Assembly (NCBI RefSeq): GCF_007489285.1
Contig: NZ_VLIY01000019.1
Location: forward strand, 21,859-85,858
Origin: Skermania sp. ID1734
Lineage (GTDB): Bacteria; Actinomycetota; Actinomycetes; Mycobacteriales; Mycobacteriaceae
Length of the DNA stretch: 64,000 nucleotides
Reading direction: 5' to 3'
This document shows positions 56,581 through 64,000 of this stretch, piece by piece. How positions within the stretch are numbered: the first letter of the stretch is position 1; each line of letters begins with the position of its first letter. A model generated the notes under the pieces. That model was not told the DNA's origin. It saw only the letters and a program-made list of their open reading frames with translations, and did not search any database. Position numbers and translations under genes: made by a program.

Positions 56581-56586
56581 TAGAAT
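56581..56586 (+). promoter_or_regulatory. Candidate -10 for a leaderless vapB transcript
   Basis: TAGAAT fits the TANNNT mycobacterial -10. Six bases follow, then the ATG at 56593, so transcription starting at the usual position would begin on the start codon itself. There is no Shine-Dalgarno before this ATG. Confidence 0.6.
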
Positions 56587-56592
56587 GCATGC

Positions 56593-56889
56593 ATGACACA
56601 AGTGACATGGCGGGCACCCGATGCGCTCGTTGAGAGGCTTCGGCGGGTCGCCTCGCGCGAGGGAAAGAGCCTGAACGAATACCTAACGCTGCTCGCCAGC
56701 GCAGCAACGGATCCCTCGTATGCAAGTAACGACGCCGATCGGCTTCGTGAACGCCTTGCCCAAGCTGGACTGCTTGCCGGTCCCGAATCGCCGCGGCAAC
56801 GGCCCGCGATCCAGAGCGTTGCCCAAGCGCGGAAATCAGCGGGCGCAGGTACGCCATTGTCGGACTATGTCCATAGCGGCCGAGAGTGA
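56593..56889 (+). CDS. VapB-like antitoxin
   Basis: 98 residues. VTWRAPDALVERLRRVASRE and SLNEYLTLLASAA read as ribbon-helix-helix, with a disordered C-terminal arm (PRQRPAIQSVAQARKSAG). The next gene is a PIN-domain protein overlapping by GTGA, so together they form a VapBC-type pair. The antitoxin should autoregulate; the site is probably in the 117-bp interval shared with clpB. Confidence 0.8.
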   Translation: MTQVTWRAPDALVERLRRVASREGKSLNEYLTLLASAATDPSYASNDADRLRERLAQAGLLAGPESPRQRPAIQSVAQARKSAGAGTPLSDYVHSGRE

Positions 56890-57350
56890 TCGTCTTTGCC
56901 GACTCATCGGCGCTGGTGAAGCTGTATTCCGACGAGTCCGGCGCCGACGCCGTCCGAACCTGGGATCAGGTGATCGTCTCGCAGCTCGCGCGCGTGGAAG
57001 TTCCGGCCGCCTTGTGGCGCAAGCATCGAAGCGGTGGACTGGCCGCACACGAGGCGCAATTGTTGTCCGCCGAGTTCGAAGCGGACTACTTCGGTGACGG
57101 TGAACAAACCGCCAGGTTCGCCGTCATCGCCGTAACAGGTCAGATTCTCGATGACGCAGCTCGGCTGGTCGCTGTCCACGGTTTGCGTGCGTATGACGGG
57201 GTTCAGCTTGCCAGCGCCCTCGCTGCAGCTGGCGCATTGCCCGAGCCATGCGAATTCGGCGCGTTCGACCGCGGACTGTGCGACGCTGCGGCCGCGGAGG
57301 GGTTGCTGCTGGCATCGCGGTCGGGCAGCAGTTCCGTTGCACAGCGGTAG
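56886..57350 (+). CDS. VapC-type PIN-domain ribonuclease toxin
   Basis: 154 residues, PIN fold with the acidic residues DSSALVKLY (Asp6), Glu in RVEVPAALW, Asp in AYDGVQLA and Asp in AFDRGLCD, expected to bind Mg and cleave RNA. GTG 56886 overlaps the VapB stop. Mycobacteria carry many such pairs; the target RNA is unknown. Confidence 0.87.
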   Translation: MIVFADSSALVKLYSDESGADAVRTWDQVIVSQLARVEVPAALWRKHRSGGLAAHEAQLLSAEFEADYFGDGEQTARFAVIAVTGQILDDAARLVAVHGLRAYDGVQLASALAAAGALPEPCEFGAFDRGLCDAAAAEGLLLASRSGSSSVAQR

Positions 57351-57415
57351 CGACCGACCGGGTCCCAGACCCAAGTCGCTATCGTCACCTGGAACCGGTT
57401 ACACCAGGAGGTCGC

Positions 57416-58795
57416 ATGGGGCGCACATTGTCATTACTTGATCGAGCTGCGCTGTTGGCCGAAACCGGCAACGTCAACATGACGATCGGCATCCTGGCCT
57501 TTCTCCAAGACGACCCGAGCATCTCGCACGACGCCATTTGCGACCTCGTCACCGAACGCATCCACCTCTTCCCCAAGGGCATGCAACGCCTGCACGAGCA
57601 CCCAGCCGGTCTCGCGCACGCCGCATGGGAGGACGACCCGCACTTCGACCCGCGTTGGCATGTCCGGCTTGCAAAGCTGCCGAAGCCGGGTGGGCACGAC
57701 GAACTGATGCGCTACATCGGCGTGGAAATGTCGCGCCGCCTCGACCGCAGCCGCCCCCTCTGGGAGGCGCACCTGATCGAGGGCTATGAAGACGGCGTGA
57801 TCGTCTGCCTGCTGAAGACTCACCACGCGCTGGTGGACGGCACCTCCGCGTTGGGCGGCTTGATGGAGGTGCTCAGCAACGGCACGGGCGTCCCCAACAA
57901 GCCGAACGCGCACACCTCGGACCCGGCGGCTCTGCATGAGGCCGCCACCGAGGTCGACCTGGACCCGACCGCACAGGTGCCCGTGCATCAGACGCCGACC
58001 GCGTTCCAGCCCACGCTCGGCGATGCGATTGACGTCGTACGCGGAATCATCAAGCGGCGCAAGCCGGCTCCGCCCACGCACTTCAACTATCCGGTGACCA
58101 CCAACCGGGCCTATGAGTGCACGACCCTACCGCTCGACAAGATCAAGGCGGTCGCGAATCGAACCGGGGGCACTATCAATGACGTCGTGCTCGCTTTGGT
58201 GGCGGGCGCGCTGCAGCGCTACCTGGCCGACGGCGGCACCGACCCTGCAGCACACGAACCGACCAGCCTGGTGCCGGTCAGTATTCGCCGCGAAAACGAG
58301 GTGGGCGGCAACCGCATCTCCGTCGTGGTGGTCGAGCTCCCGGTCAATGAGCCGGATCCGTTGCGGCGGGTCGAAATCCTCAATAGCCGCATGGAGAAGC
58401 TCAAGAGCGCCGACGGCATTATGGCCGGCGCACTGCTGATCGTCGCGCGCGGTTTGGTGCCGCCGCTGCTGTCGAAACCGTTCACCACCTTGCTCGGCCT
58501 CGGGATCGACTTCCCCACCCACAACCTGGTGGTGTCCAACATCCGCGGACCGGCGAACACGTTGTGGGTCAACGAGTCCCGGGTGCTGGACGCCTACCCG
58601 GTGGTGCCGCTGAATCCCGAGAATCAGGGCCTGAACGTCGGCGCAGTGTCCTACGACGGGACGGTGCACTTCGGGTTCAACGCCGATCTGGCGCTGCCCG
58701 TCCCGATCGAGCGGTTCCGTAAGGCGTTCGAAGCGGCTGCGGGCGACATGTTCGCGGCAACGGGTCTTTCGGAAGACCCCGATGTCATGCGGTGA
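57416..58795 (+). CDS. Wax ester synthase/diacylglycerol acyltransferase family protein
   Basis: 459 residues from ATG 57416 with AGGAGG at 5-nt spacing. HHALVDG is the catalytic HHxxxDG motif; NVNMTIGIL, TINDVVLALVAGALQRYL and NLVVSNIRGP are family blocks. These enzymes make triacylglycerol or wax esters from acyl-CoA. The upstream open frame overlaps vapC and is not needed. Monocistronic, with a hairpin 22 bp after the stop. Confidence 0.93.
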   Translation: MGRTLSLLDRAALLAETGNVNMTIGILAFLQDDPSISHDAICDLVTERIHLFPKGMQRLHEHPAGLAHAAWEDDPHFDPRWHVRLAKLPKPGGHDELMRYIGVEMSRRLDRSRPLWEAHLIEGYEDGVIVCLLKTHHALVDGTSALGGLMEVLSNGTGVPNKPNAHTSDPAALHEAATEVDLDPTAQVPVHQTPTAFQPTLGDAIDVVRGIIKRRKPAPPTHFNYPVTTNRAYECTTLPLDKIKAVANRTGGTINDVVLALVAGALQRYLADGGTDPAAHEPTSLVPVSIRRENEVGGNRISVVVVELPVNEPDPLRRVEILNSRMEKLKSADGIMAGALLIVARGLVPPLLSKPFTTLLGLGIDFPTHNLVVSNIRGPANTLWVNESRVLDAYPVVPLNPENQGLNVGAVSYDGTVHFGFNADLALPVPIERFRKAFEAAAGDMFAATGLSEDPDVMR

Positions 58796-58816
58796 CAGCC
58801 CCTCCGACCGTGAGCA

Positions 58817-58862
58817 CGAACATATGGTCGCTAAAATCCCCCGATTTGCGACCATATGTTCG
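58817..58862. terminator. Hairpin after the wax ester synthase gene
   Basis: 15-bp stem CGAACATATGGTCGC with its inverse, extended by AAATC/GATTT around a short bulge and a small C-rich loop. No T tract, so either a Rho-independent terminator of mycobacterial type or a mobile palindrome. Confidence 0.65.
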
Positions 58863-59030
58863 GTCTCAGCCCACGGGGCTGGGGCCTGGTGCCGCTACCC
58901 TCGCAATGGGTCAAGCTCTGTATCCGACGTTGCGGCGGTGAATCGGCGCACACCAGTGGCCGTCGACCCAGTACACAGCGTATAAACGCATCCGGGACGT
59001 CTTTGCTAGTAGCGGGGAGGAGTCGGGGCA

Positions 59031-60188
59031 GTGAATGCGCGCTCAATTGCGCTGGTGCGCACTAACTTCCGCTCCGTCACCGCCAACCCGCAGGGCGGCA
59101 CGAAGCTCATCACTAGCTTCTACAGCCATCTCTTCGGCAAGAACCCGGACTTCCGGGCGCTGTTTCCGGTCTCGCTGCACAGCCAGCGCGAACGGTTTTT
59201 CGCAGCAATCAAATTCGTTGTCGACAACCTCGACAACCCGGCCCGAGTGATGACGTTTCTCGAGCAACTCGGACGCGACCATCGCAAGTACGGCGTAGAG
59301 GCCGGCCACTACAACGCCGCGGGTGCGGCGTTGCTTGCCGCACTGCGCGAGTACACGGGCGACCTTTTCTGGACCAACGGCATCGACGCAGCCTGGCGTG
59401 AGGTGATCGCCATGCTTGTCGAGGCGATGGCCAACGGCGCAGAGTCGGACGACCTGCCGGCGCATTGGGAGGCCACCGTCGTGGGGCACCGGCGCGTCTT
59501 GGACAACCTCGCGATCATCCGACTGCTTTCCGACGAGCCGATTCCCTACGAGGCCGGCCAGTACCTGCCGGTGCGGATCCCGCAGCGGCCGATGATGTGG
59601 CGCTACCTGTCCCCCGCGATCCCGTCGAACTCGCGGTGCGAGATCGAATTTCACGTGCGCAAGATTTCCGGCGGCTGGGTCAGCCCGTCGCTGGTCAACG
59701 AGACGAAGGTGGGCGATCGCTGGAAGCTCGGCGCCCCGCTCGGTGGCATGCGGGTGTATCAGGACGGCGCCGACGTGCTGATGGTGTCCTCAGGTACGGG
59801 GCTGGCACCGTTGCGCGCGCAGATCATGGAGATGACCTTCAGCGGCGTCAATCCGCGGGTGCATCTGTTTCTCGGCGGGCGCCATCCTTGTGACCTCTAC
59901 GACCTGGAAACCATGTGGCGCATTTCCCAGTTCAACCCGTGGCTGACGGTGGTGCCCGTCGTCGAGCAACCCAACGATCCGTGGTGGTATTCAGGACCCA
60001 GCCTGGAGATCCCGGAGGGGATGGAGGGGTTGCACATCGGACGCATCGGCCAGGTGGTCACCCGCTATGGCGCGTGGAAGGGACACCAGATTCAGGTGTC
60101 GGGTTCGCCGCTGATGATACGTTCCACGATCGCCGCCCTGAGCGAAGTTGGCATTCCTCCAGCGCGCGTCCAGCATGACCCGGTGTAG
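59031..60188 (+). CDS. Flavohaemoglobin-type protein, Rv0385-like
   Basis: 385 residues. Globin domain (about 1-140) with Phe45 (FRALFP) as the likely haem-contacting Phe, and proximal His84 in GRDHRKYGV. The reductase part has the FAD loop RYLSPAIP and the NAD(P)H loop SGTGLAPLRAQ. Rv0385 belongs to this atypical type II group, which may act on D-lactate or other electron donors rather than NO alone. GTG 59031 follows GGGGAGGAG. It is followed 19 bp later by a globin-less paralogue of its reductase half. Confidence 0.9.
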   Translation: MNARSIALVRTNFRSVTANPQGGTKLITSFYSHLFGKNPDFRALFPVSLHSQRERFFAAIKFVVDNLDNPARVMTFLEQLGRDHRKYGVEAGHYNAAGAALLAALREYTGDLFWTNGIDAAWREVIAMLVEAMANGAESDDLPAHWEATVVGHRRVLDNLAIIRLLSDEPIPYEAGQYLPVRIPQRPMMWRYLSPAIPSNSRCEIEFHVRKISGGWVSPSLVNETKVGDRWKLGAPLGGMRVYQDGADVLMVSSGTGLAPLRAQIMEMTFSGVNPRVHLFLGGRHPCDLYDLETMWRISQFNPWLTVVPVVEQPNDPWWYSGPSLEIPEGMEGLHIGRIGQVVTRYGAWKGHQIQVSGSPLMIRSTIAALSEVGIPPARVQHDPV

Positions 60189-60207
60189 CGGCACTAATCT
60201 CGCTTGA

Positions 60208-60948
60208 GTGCAGATGTGGACCTCGACTGTCGTCGAGCACCATCGGCTGCGTCATGACATTGCCGTGGTGCGACTGATCGGTGAGGTCGTCCCCTTCCGT
60301 GCTGGCCAGTCGGTCGCGGTGGCGGTACCGCAGCATCGCGAGGTGACGAGACGCTTGTCGCCGGCGCTGCCGCCCTCCCTGGACGGCAAGCTCGAGTTCC
60401 ATGTCCGCGCGCTGCCCGCGGGCTTCGTCAGTCCGGGGATCGTCGCCGATACCAAGCCGGGAGACGTCTGGCAAGTGGGTGATCCTGCGGGCGAAATGCG
60501 GATCGATGACTCCGGCCGCAACGTCATCATGATCGCTGGCGGCACCGGGCTGGCCCCGCTGCGTGCGCTGATTCTGAACGTCTCGCGCCGCCGAAACCCC
60601 CCGAACGTGTTCCTCTTCTTCGGTGGCCGCAGTCCGCGTGAGCTGTATGCGGCCGACATGCTTTACCTGCTCAGTCAGAGGTTCGACTGGCTGACGGTCG
60701 TGCCCGTTATCGAGCAGCTGCTCGACCCGAAATGGCCGGACAAGTGGTATGAGCGAGTCAAGGTTAACTTCGGCTTCACCGTCGATGACGTGCTGCAAGG
60801 CACGCTCGCCGACGTGGTTGGAGCGCACGGCGCATTCAAGGATTCGCAGGTTTTGGTGTGCGGATCACCAGCGATGACGCGGAGCACTGTGGACCGGCTG
60901 GTAGCTACGGGAACTCCCAAAGAGAACATTTCGTACGACCCCTACTGA
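60208..60948 (+). CDS. Globin-less flavin/NAD(P)H oxidoreductase, paralogue of the preceding reductase domain
   Basis: 246 residues of FNR type: FAD loop RRLSPALPP, pyridine loop GGTGLAPLRA, C-terminal CGSPAMTRSTVDRL. It is similar in length and motif order to the C-terminal half of the upstream gene, so it probably arose by partial duplication. Electron acceptor unknown; a pairing with the globin protein is possible. Confidence 0.85.
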   Translation: MQMWTSTVVEHHRLRHDIAVVRLIGEVVPFRAGQSVAVAVPQHREVTRRLSPALPPSLDGKLEFHVRALPAGFVSPGIVADTKPGDVWQVGDPAGEMRIDDSGRNVIMIAGGTGLAPLRALILNVSRRRNPPNVFLFFGGRSPRELYAADMLYLLSQRFDWLTVVPVIEQLLDPKWPDKWYERVKVNFGFTVDDVLQGTLADVVGAHGAFKDSQVLVCGSPAMTRSTVDRLVATGTPKENISYDPY

Positions 60949-61149
60949 ACAGTAGGTGACGGCCCACACTCTGAGCAGCGTGGTCGCAGCCATGTCACAA
61001 GTGGGTTAACATCGACTGACCTTTTCGCCTTGACTCGTTGTTGGCAAACGGGGGCGGGTCGGTGTAACGAATCAGCCCGGATTGCGGACACACAGGCCAG
61101 CCAACCAATGGCAAGACGACGCGAAGTTCACTGAATGAATGGAACACGT

Positions 61150-61788
61150 ATGAATCTTCGAAGGATTACTGCGACCGCGGTGCTTGCCATCGCAGCCACG
61201 GGCATCACGGCCGGAACTGCCTACGCCGCGCCAGCTACGCCGGACGTCAAGTACGACGCGAAGGTAGTCGGCAAGGATGTGGTCACCACGCTGACCAACG
61301 GCACCTTCCACCTGGTCGACAACAACAAGAGCTGGGCAGTTCAGGACGCGAACGGCCACGACTTGGTGGTCATGCCGCTGACCTACAACGTTGCGGGCCG
61401 CAGTTTCCCCATTGATTCGAAGATTAGTAACGACAACAAGACGCTGACGCTGTCAGCGGTTACCGACGCAGCAAAGTCGGTTGCCGCGCCCGCGCTGCAT
61501 CCGGTCGCCTCGAACGCCGAAAACCAGAAGGCGATGGGTGACTTTTCCGCGAAGCTCGGCATCGCTATGTCGGTCGGCGGCTTGATCGGCATGACGATCG
61601 GAGCTCTTGTCGGCCTGCTTGGTTTCGCTGGCGGCCCCGCAGGATTGGTCAGTGTCCCGCTTGGCGCCGGAATTGGCGGCGTTATCGGCACCATCGCCGC
61701 GGGCGGCCCGACATTGATCGGCGCGGGCATCGACCTCGTGAACACGTTCAATGCTCCGCCGGGCACCACCCGCTGGAACAACCCGTAA
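61150..61788 (+). CDS. Secreted glycine-zipper protein, paralogue 1 of 3
   Basis: 212 residues. Signal peptide to about 27 (AYA-A). A beta-rich domain (about 30-95) is followed by NQKAMGDFSAKLGI and a long Gly/Ala-rich hydrophobic stretch with repeated GxxxG (about 135-200), ending LNAPPGTTRW-type sequence (FNAPPGTTRWNNP here). Lacks the two cysteines seen in the hydrophobic region of the next two. ATG 61150; ATG 61135 also possible. Possibly membrane-inserting or pore-forming; function unknown. Confidence 0.8.
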   Translation: MNLRRITATAVLAIAATGITAGTAYAAPATPDVKYDAKVVGKDVVTTLTNGTFHLVDNNKSWAVQDANGHDLVVMPLTYNVAGRSFPIDSKISNDNKTLTLSAVTDAAKSVAAPALHPVASNAENQKAMGDFSAKLGIAMSVGGLIGMTIGALVGLLGFAGGPAGLVSVPLGAGIGGVIGTIAAGGPTLIGAGIDLVNTFNAPPGTTRWNNP

Positions 61789-61797
61789 CTAGCAAAA

Positions 61798-61831
61798 AGT
61801 TGTGGCCCTGCACTTCAGCGGGGCCACAACT
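61798..61831 (+). terminator. Terminator after paralogue 1
   Basis: AGTTGTGGCCC and its exact inverse close a 12-nt loop, 9 bp after the stop; short pyrimidine-rich tail ACTTTCCC. Confidence 0.85.
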
Positions 61832-61942
61832 ACTTTCCCGGCCGTTTCCCGCCTGTGGCCATTGAATGTGGGTTACCGTTCTTATCTGTAGTCACACAAA
61901 GCGACACGGCTAGCATCCTGCAACAAATGAAATGGATCGCCG

Positions 61943-62584
61943 ATGAAACTCCGCCGAATCACGTCAACCGCCTTTCTCGCCATCGCCGCGGTGAGCGTCG
62001 CATCCGGGACCGCCTCAGCCGATACGGCGCCTGCACCGGTGAAGTACGAACTCAATCGCGTGGGCAACTCAATCGTCGCCAGCCTCGACCACGGCACATT
62101 CGCCTTGGAGAACAACAATCGCTCGATCGCCGTCCGGGACGGCAATGGCAAGGACCTGGTCGTCTTCCCCTTGTCCTACAACGTGGCGGACCGTTCCTAC
62201 CCGATCGACCAATCGATTACCGACAAAGGCACTGTCATCCGTCTCACTCCGGTTACTGACGCGGCTCGCTCTGTTGCTGCGCCCGAGCTTCACCCAGTCG
62301 CTTCCAATATGGAAAACCAGCGGGCGATGGGTGACTTTCAAACCAAACTCGGCCTGGCTACCGCAGCTGGAGCATTGGGCGGACTGCTCGTCGGTGCCGG
62401 GATTGGCTGCGGGATCGGCTTATTCGGCGCCATCATCGGCTGTCTACCAGGAGCAGTCATTGGTGCGCCGATCGGTGCTGTCATTGGAATTATCGCGGCA
62501 GGCGGACCGACCTTGATCGTCGCGGGGGTCGATCTCATCAACACTTTGAACGCACCGCCGGGAACCACCCGCTGGATGCACTAG
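61943..62584 (+). CDS. Secreted glycine-zipper protein, paralogue 2 of 3
   Basis: 213 residues. Signal peptide to about 27 (ASA-D). Same layout as paralogue 1: beta domain with NSIVASLDHGTFALENNN, then NQRAMGDFQTKLGL and a GxxxG-rich segment with cysteines in GIGCGIGLFG and IIGCLPG, ending LNAPPGTTRWMH. The cysteine pair may form a disulfide. Own terminator downstream. Function unknown. Confidence 0.82.
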   Translation: MKLRRITSTAFLAIAAVSVASGTASADTAPAPVKYELNRVGNSIVASLDHGTFALENNNRSIAVRDGNGKDLVVFPLSYNVADRSYPIDQSITDKGTVIRLTPVTDAARSVAAPELHPVASNMENQRAMGDFQTKLGLATAAGALGGLLVGAGIGCGIGLFGAIIGCLPGAVIGAPIGAVIGIIAAGGPTLIVAGVDLINTLNAPPGTTRWMH

Positions 62585-62602
62585 GGCGTCGACATCACCA
62601 CA

Positions 62603-62640
62603 ACAACCCGCTGGGTCGCTACCCGGCGGGTTGTTTAATT
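62603..62640 (+). terminator. Terminator after paralogue 2
   Basis: ACAACCCGC and its inverse GCGGGTTGT close a 14-nt loop, followed by TTAATTTT. Confidence 0.85.
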
Positions 62641-62735
62641 TTCGGCCACGGTTTGGAACAGCTCGATTAGCATCGGATCTGCGCACAAAGGCCAACGACA
62701 GCGCCTACCAGTTCACCGCACGATCGGGACCATTC

Positions 62736-63374
62736 ATGAACATTCGCGCAATCACCGCTACTACCCTCATCGCAATCTCGGCCCTCGCAGTCACGGCTGC
62801 TACCGCAAACGCGGATCCAGCAGCGCCAGACGTCAAGTACGCGGCGCATCAGTCGGGCAAGAACGTTGTCGTCACCTTGGATGGTGGCACCTTCGCGCTC
62901 GAGCACAACAGCTTCGCAATCCGCGATACGAGTGGGAACGATCTTGTAGTACTGCCACTTTCGTACAATCTGGCAGACCGTAGCTACCCCATCGACTCAG
63001 CGATCAGCAGCGACGCTCGATCGATCACACTGACACCGAGCACCGATCTAGCGCGTTCAGTTGTGAGCCTAGATCGTCACCCCGTTGCGTCGAATATGGA
63101 GAATCAGAGGGCGATGACCGACTTCTCGCAAAAGTTGGGTATCGCGATGGCTGTTGGCGGGCTTGTCGGCCTGACTATCGGAGCCGTGCTCGGATGCATC
63201 TTCGGCGTGCCGCTTGGCGCGGTCGGTTGCCTCCCGGGGATTCCAATCGGTGCGGCAATCGGCGGAGTCTTCGGCACGATCCTGGCCGGCGGACCCACGC
63301 TTATTGCAGCGGGTATTGACCTAATCAGTACCCTGAACGCGCCGCCAGGTACGACCCGCTGGAACAACCCTTAG
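62736..63374 (+). CDS. Secreted glycine-zipper protein, paralogue 3 of 3
   Basis: 212 residues from ATG 62736; the longer upstream frame runs through the terminator region and is not coding. Signal peptide to about 26 (ANA-D). Beta domain with NVVVTLDGGTFALEHN, then NQRAMTDFSQKLGI, a GxxxG-rich part with VLGCIFGVPL and AVGCLPGIP, and the shared LNAPPGTTRWNNP end. Strongly similar to the two upstream genes. Function unknown. Confidence 0.82.
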   Translation: MNIRAITATTLIAISALAVTAATANADPAAPDVKYAAHQSGKNVVVTLDGGTFALEHNSFAIRDTSGNDLVVLPLSYNLADRSYPIDSAISSDARSITLTPSTDLARSVVSLDRHPVASNMENQRAMTDFSQKLGIAMAVGGLVGLTIGAVLGCIFGVPLGAVGCLPGIPIGAAIGGVFGTILAGGPTLIAAGIDLISTLNAPPGTTRWNNP

Positions 63375-63383
63375 AGTTAGATT

Positions 63384-63418
63384 AATAAGGTCCGCCTGGC
63401 TGTCAGGCGGACCTTATT
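63384..63418. terminator. Terminator after paralogue 3
   Basis: A 15-bp perfect stem (AATAAGGTCCGCCTG and inverse) around GCTGT, 9 bp after the stop. The A/T ends let it work in both directions, for the convergent small gene too. Confidence 0.9.
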
Positions 63419-63434
63419 GATCTAGGCCATCGAT

Positions 63435-63452
63435 GGTGCTGAGTTCAGCACC
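63435..63452 (-). terminator. Hairpin after the 36-residue peptide gene
   Basis: GGTGCTGA and TCAGCACC around GT form a perfect 8-bp stem, three bases after the peptide's stop on the minus strand. Confidence 0.6.
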
Positions 63453-63455
63453 GAA

Positions 63456-63566
63456 TCAGAGGTGGCCCTGCTGCGAAAGCGAAAACGCGCCCATCGCAAT
63501 CGAGAAGAGGCTCTGAATTCCCTGGGCAATGATGCCAGGCAAGCCGCTCATCACGTAAGCGTCCAT
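63456..63566 (-). CDS. 36-residue amphipathic peptide
   Basis: ATG 63566 has AAAGGTGA with proper spacing, and a hairpin follows the stop, so this looks like a real small gene. The peptide starts MDAYVMSGLPGIIAQGIQ and continues SLFSIAMGAFSLSQQGHL: a hydrophobic or amphipathic helix without a signal peptide, with one acidic residue and no Lys or Arg. Size and style recall the PorA/PorH porin peptides of corynebacteria, but no sequence match is claimed. It faces the third glycine-zipper gene across the bidirectional terminator. Confidence 0.6.
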   Translation of the reverse strand: MDAYVMSGLPGIIAQGIQSLFSIAMGAFSLSQQGHL

Positions 63567-63709
63567 CGGGTTCACCTTTCGTTTGTCCTGATTTGCGCGA
63601 AGTTCCGGACCCCCGAACCGAAATCTGCCCCAAATATATACCTGAATCGCCGTCCTGTTACAGGCCGATCTCGCAGCACCTACTTCACATCGCATTCTGT
63701 ATGTCAGCG

Positions 63710-63782
63710 GTCACGTAATTCCCCAACTTGATGGGGGTTTCCGTCACGTAATTCCCCACCCGGCCGTCACGTAATTCCCCAC
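63710..63782 (+). repeat. Three terminal repeats of the IS21-type element
   Basis: GTCACGTAATTCCCCA occurs at 63710, 63743 and 63766, followed by AC each time. Such repeats near the ends are transposase-binding sites in IS21 elements. Spacings are 33 and 23 bp. Confidence 0.88.
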
Positions 63783-63891
63783 CCTGGGGCGTGTCGGCCG
63801 GGGTTGGGCTGTTGCCGCAGGTTCGCTCCGAACCGGGCCTTCCGCCAGGTGGCCCGGGAAGGGGCCCGAGGTGGCAAGGAGAACGTGGACG

Positions 63892-64000
63892 ATGATCGAT
63901 TTGATCGAGTTGTTCCGGCATTGGCATGCGGGCCGGTCGCAGGTACAGATTTCCGATGGTCTGGGGATCGACCGGAAAACGATCCGCAAGTACGTCGCGC
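63892..64000 (+). CDS. istA: IstA-like IS21 transposase, N-terminus (partial)
   Basis: The first 36 codons (MIDLIELFRHWHAGRSQVQ, then ISDGLGIDRKTIRKYVA) encode the helix-turn-helix of IS21 IstA, with RKTIRKYV as the recognition helix. ATG 63892 has AAGGAG upstream. The gene runs off the right edge, so the catalytic DDE domain and istB are not visible. Confidence 0.87.
   Translation, partial: MIDLIELFRHWHAGRSQVQISDGLGIDRKTIRKYVA

Larger units (their letters stand above)
63699..64000 (+). mobile_element. Left end of an IS21-family insertion sequence (truncated by window)
   Basis: The left end probably starts near 63699-63705 (TGTATGTCAGCGG), followed by three repeats of GTCACGTAATTCCCCA-type and the start of an IstA-like transposase at 63892. 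Multiple terminal repeats and an IstA ORF are the hallmark of IS21. The region from 63567 to 63698 ahead of it contains only the promoter and leader of the small peptide gene and AT-rich sequence. Confidence 0.85.

Noticed and set aside
58817..58862. Hairpin considered as another copy of the four-copy palindrome
   Set aside because: Its arm sequence (CATATGGTCGC) is unrelated to TGTGCGTG...CACCGC; similar only in being a palindrome.
61855..62259. A 134-codon frame over the second glycine-zipper gene
   Set aside because: Out of frame with the signal peptide and conserved blocks of paralogue 2; no homology pattern with paralogues 1 and 3.

Overview
The window is GC-rich actinobacterial chromosome and almost certainly comes from a mycobacterium, probably a rapid grower (Mycolicibacterium type). 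I recognise the backbone that M. tuberculosis carries around Rv0357c to Rv0385, in the same order: purA, an Rv0358-like gene, the M50 peptidase Rv0359, the DUF3151 gene Rv0360c, Rv0361, fba (Rv0363c), dedA (Rv0364), the GH76 gene Rv0365c, the SpoU methyltransferase Rv0380c, pyrE (Rv0382c), Rv0383c, clpB (Rv0384c) with its HspR site, and the flavohaemoglobin-like Rv0385. These assignments are from memory of the families and gene order; no search was run. Accessory blocks are inserted between the backbone genes.

Layout. 1-5.5 kb: a minus-strand operon of a small protein, an alpha-dioxygenase-type haem peroxidase and a cytochrome P450, divergent from a PucR regulator; it looks like a fatty-acid oxylipin pathway. 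5.5-14.3 kb: housekeeping backbone with purA and fba, plus a MarR regulator and a FUSC transporter. 14.4-18.4 kb: a sortase beside a membrane-anchored coiled-coil protein, then two tandem DedA genes. 18.5-24.9 kb: three translationally coupled lipoproteins, a CtaG-like gene, a DUF1800/DUF1501 pair, and an AbiEi/DUF559-type gene between two 66-bp palindromes. 24.9-32.3 kb: GH76, SpoU methyltransferase, SDR, an M23 lipoprotein, YhhN, and TetR divergent from a CYP136-like P450 with its own ferredoxin. 32.3-34.4 kb: a marR / 27-codon ORF / MFS module bounded by similar inverted repeat arrays. 34.5-38.2 kb: a glycosyltransferase and the pyrE operon.

38.3-53.7 kb holds the largest accessory block: an antigen-85-like esterase followed by a Wzx/Wzy-style polysaccharide locus. 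It has a TylF-like methyltransferase, Wzx flippase, two acyltransferases, glycosyltransferases including a CpsF-GT2-GT2 triple fusion, a GH16 lipoprotein, a Wzy-like ligase/polymerase and a Wzz-like protein. It lies exactly between Rv0383c and clpB, where the M. tuberculosis order has nothing comparable. 53.9-61 kb returns to backbone: clpB, a VapBC-type pair, a wax ester synthase/DGAT and two flavin reductases, one with a globin domain. 61-63.6 kb carries three tandem secreted glycine-zipper paralogues, each with its own terminator, and a 36-residue peptide gene on the other strand. The window ends inside the left end of an IS21-family element.

A 42-48 bp palindrome occurs four times (6143, 19960, 39161, 46906) with compensatory base changes in its arms, so it looks like a REP-type element kept as a hairpin. 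Translational coupling by 4-bp GTGA or ATGA overlaps is common.
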